Below, one piece after another: positions 3,546 to 5,326 of a stretch of 5,326 nucleotides of DNA. A program made the translations under genes and the position numbers. Each line of letters opens with the position of its first letter. Position 1 is the first letter of the stretch. Origin of the DNA: Bifidobacteriaceae bacterium (GTDB taxonomy: Bacteria > Actinomycetota > Actinomycetes > Actinomycetales > WQXJ01); NCBI GenBank assembly GCA_031256885.1, contig JAIRPS010000056.1, positions 1 through 5,326 of the forward strand, given 5' to 3'. The notes beneath the pieces are model-generated. The model did no database searches. It was not told the DNA's origin and was given only the letters and a program-made list of their open reading frames with translations.

Positions 3546-5326
3546 TTGGCTGCCTCGCGCATCCCACGCAAAACTGTCGACGCGAACGCCCATCGAAGTG
3601 GAGCTAGCCGCATATCATTCGCCAAGATCCACGAACCATTGGAAGTGCCTGACCTGCTCGGTCTCCAACTGGATTCGTTTGATTGGCTGCTCGGTGCTGA
3701 TCGTTGGAAGCAACGAGTAGCGCAAGCCGAAGCCGAAGGCATTGGTGGTGTACCTACCACCTCTGGCCTGGAAGAAATCTTCACCGAGATTTCGCCAATC
3801 GAGGATTTTGGGCAGACTATGTCGCTGTCGTTCCGCGATCATCGCTTCGAACCATCCAAATACACCGCACTGGAATGCAAGGACCGCGACGCCACCTACG
3901 CCGCGCCCCTGTTTGTGACGGCTGAGTTCATCAACTACAACACTGGTGAAATCAAGTCGCAAACCGTTTTCATGGGTGAGTTCCCGCTGATGACGGAGCG
4001 TGGCACTTTCATAATCAACGGCACCGAGCGGGTGGTTGTCTCGCAGTTGGTGCGTTCTCCTGGTGTTTACTTTGAGCAGGTTGCTGACAAAGGCACTGAC
4101 AAGGACGTTTTCACTGCCAAGATCATTCCTTCACGGGGTGCCTGGTTGGAGTTTGAGGTTGACAAGCGCGACATGGTTGGTGTGCGCATTGATCGCAAAC
4201 GTAAGCAACCGGTGACTGTTTTCCTCAAGGCTTTAGGGATGACCGAAGCGGAGATTCGCCACGAGTTCCGCGACTTCCCGGCAGTCTTAGAAACCCTCGA
4301 GAAAGACCACGTCAACACTGAAGACGAGGCGCTGCTCGACATCTACCGGAAGATCCGCCCTGGCGAACCACCGACCATTGAAGCTGGGCGCAGCCTGCTG
4401 GAGAGCTTCTACTTCACTGCCAAGCGTTACGACCTGGCCAAGGTGGGACGCTACAAGGTTGGCAAAAAACTCGGTATCCGCGGTGAACTGCATGAGTCTG
4501 TGCTGCGCCGCGAAGATGTGGTAGCTACCGTCAAATACTTGGCGGCTTTGCATGCTGGCCGCACTGAGGTGCAGATTGGTGAGCGGGCTGTTCGGGTTGA
4601 AACAGACGACATTGACCATTTTGGTAACCGCCGCATCCGGGCAGTTGGTGAACTGATCCAAAACCAGGTGCGTACTGGTCTGAGCCGAATGGAACGGGTT
4701 GTCCGTGAGCGGATGACCACGCAGGATGTTGAGGCGATCACGCCGCAAACCCTGATCAACATTCGCCCGGTGACCGCCTCAATCAAAGAGTTCTTTGGCA
4801 CCAGCCAGCTTTCCCAATTCATGGACCAGAACAATCCACTGGCTGGGTTGACTCACAAACGTCGCCTGTCAGCGCTTGGTCCGGGCGGTTTGAGCCGTGA
4901 TCGGGCAGGCATGGAAGTGCGTGACGTGCACCCCTCCCACTATGGGCGGATGTGTCCAATTGAGACGCCGGAAGGTCCCAACATTGGTTTGATTGGTTCG
5001 CTGGCTACCTACGGCCGGATCAATCCTTTTGGCTTCATTGAAACCCCCTACCGGGTGGTCAAAGATGGTGTAGTGACTGATGAAGTGCATTACTTGACTG
5101 CCGATGACGAGGATCGCCACGTCATCGCCCAAGCTAATGCGCCGCTGACCGAGCAGGGTCGCTTTGCCGAAGACCATGTGTTGGCGCGTACGCGCGGTGG
5201 TGAGGTTGAGTTCATTCGGGCCGATGAAATTGCCTACATGGATGTTTCGCCGCGCCAAATGGTTTCTGTGGCTACGGCGATGATTCCTTTCCTCGAACAT
5301 GATGATGCTAACCGCGCTTTGATGGG
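3546..5326 (+). CDS. rpoB: DNA-directed RNA polymerase subunit beta, N-terminal half (3' truncated by window edge)
   Basis: RpoB is the second-largest subunit of RNA polymerase and forms one side of the active-site cleft and the rifampicin pocket. The frame is open from 3546 to the right edge, 593 complete codons, about half of a typical actinobacterial protein. I chose the TTG at 3546 because GGAAGGG lies just upstream, the product begins [10 protein letters not shown] as in relatives, and mycobacterial rpoB also starts at TTG. Landmarks are [15 protein letters not shown] (24-38), DSFDWLLG (43-50), SGLEEIF then SPIEDF (about 73-87), and SPGVYFE before the beta lobe. The Rif region runs from [14 protein letters not shown] (419-432) to [12 protein letters not shown] (437-448), then [14 protein letters not shown]427, H437 and S442, equivalent to E. 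coli D516, H526 and S531, have the rifampicin-sensitive state. The visible end [11 protein letters not shown] is conserved. rpoC is expected downstream. Confidence 0.98.
   Translation, partial: MAASRIPRKTVDANAHRSGASRISFAKIHEPLEVPDLLGLQLDSFDWLLGADRWKQRVAQAEAEGIGGVPTTSGLEEIFTEISPIEDFGQTMSLSFRDHRFEPSKYTALECKDRDATYAAPLFVTAEFINYNTGEIKSQTVFMGEFPLMTERGTFIINGTERVVVSQLVRSPGVYFEQVADKGTDKDVFTAKIIPSRGAWLEFEVDKRDMVGVRIDRKRKQPVTVFLKALGMTEAEIRHEFRDFPAVLETLEKDHVNTEDEALLDIYRKIRPGEPPTIEAGRSLLESFYFTAKRYDLAKVGRYKVGKKLGIRGELHESVLRREDVVATVKYLAALHAGRTEVQIGERAVRVETDDIDHFGNRRIRAVGELIQNQVRTGLSRMERVVRERMTTQDVEAITPQTLINIRPVTASIKEFFGTSQLSQFMDQNNPLAGLTHKRRLSALGPGGLSRDRAGMEVRDVHPSHYGRMCPIETPEGPNIGLIGSLATYGRINPFGFIETPYRVVKDGVVTDEVHYLTADDEDRHVIAQANAPLTEQGRFAEDHVLARTRGGEVEFIRADEIAYMDVSPRQMVSVATAMIPFLEHDDANRALM

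Noticed and set aside
3388..3720. Plus-strand open frame of 110 codons with a cysteine-rich start (CATCVCDPC)
   Set aside because: It spans the rpoB promoter and leader and then overlaps the certain rpoB N-terminus in another frame. It has no Shine-Dalgarno, and the cysteines come from TGT/TGC in leader sequence.
4287..4748. Minus-strand open frame of 153 codons inside rpoB
   Set aside because: Antisense shadow of rpoB; no recognisable domain.
4869..5300. Minus-strand open frame of 143 codons inside rpoB
   Set aside because: It lies wholly antisense to the most conserved part of RpoB and resembles no family I know. Long antisense frames are common in such genes.

Overview
This window is the conserved L11–L10–rpoB ribosomal and RNA polymerase gene cluster of an actinobacterium, read entirely from the + strand. 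In order it holds the 3' end of nusG, then complete rplK (L11), rplA (L1), rplJ (L10) and rplL (L7/L12), and the first half of rpoB, which runs off the right edge. The protein sequences are of actinobacterial type. rpoB appears to begin with a TTG codon behind a strong Shine-Dalgarno sequence, as in mycobacteria, and has an actinobacterial N-terminus and Rif region. Base composition is only moderately GC-rich by eye, and TTA leucine codons occur in rplK, rplA, rplJ and rpoB. That argues against Streptomyces-like high-GC genomes and suggests a mid-GC actinobacterium; I cannot name the genus.

Layout: nusG end (1-364), a 62-base spacer, rplK (427-858), a long 301-base spacer rich in inverted repeats, rplA (1160-1870), a 408-base spacer, rplJ (2279-2794) overlapping rplL by one base (2794-3183), a 362-base spacer, and rpoB (3546 onward). 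The rplA–rplJ spacer holds a terminator-like structure, a near-perfect 27-base direct repeat, a probable promoter and an L10-type mRNA leader. The rplL–rpoB spacer holds a clear terminator or attenuator, an AT-rich stretch, a probable promoter and a leader ending in the rpoB Shine-Dalgarno sequence.

The genes work together in translation and transcription. L11 and the L10(L7/L12) stalk form the factor-binding region of the 50S subunit, L1 forms the opposite stalk at the E site, NusG modulates elongation by RNA polymerase, and RpoB is the beta subunit of that enzyme. The spacers look built to uncouple these products. rplJL has its own promoter and a leader that can fold in alternative ways, and rpoB is separated from rplL by an attenuator and probably has its own promoter.

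The coding content is ordinary housekeeping. Everything worth a second look lies in the three long spacers, chiefly the structured rplK–rplA gap, the 27-base repeat pair, and the alternative pairings in the rplJ and rpoB leaders. I saw no mobile element, CRISPR array, tRNA, rRNA or defence system.
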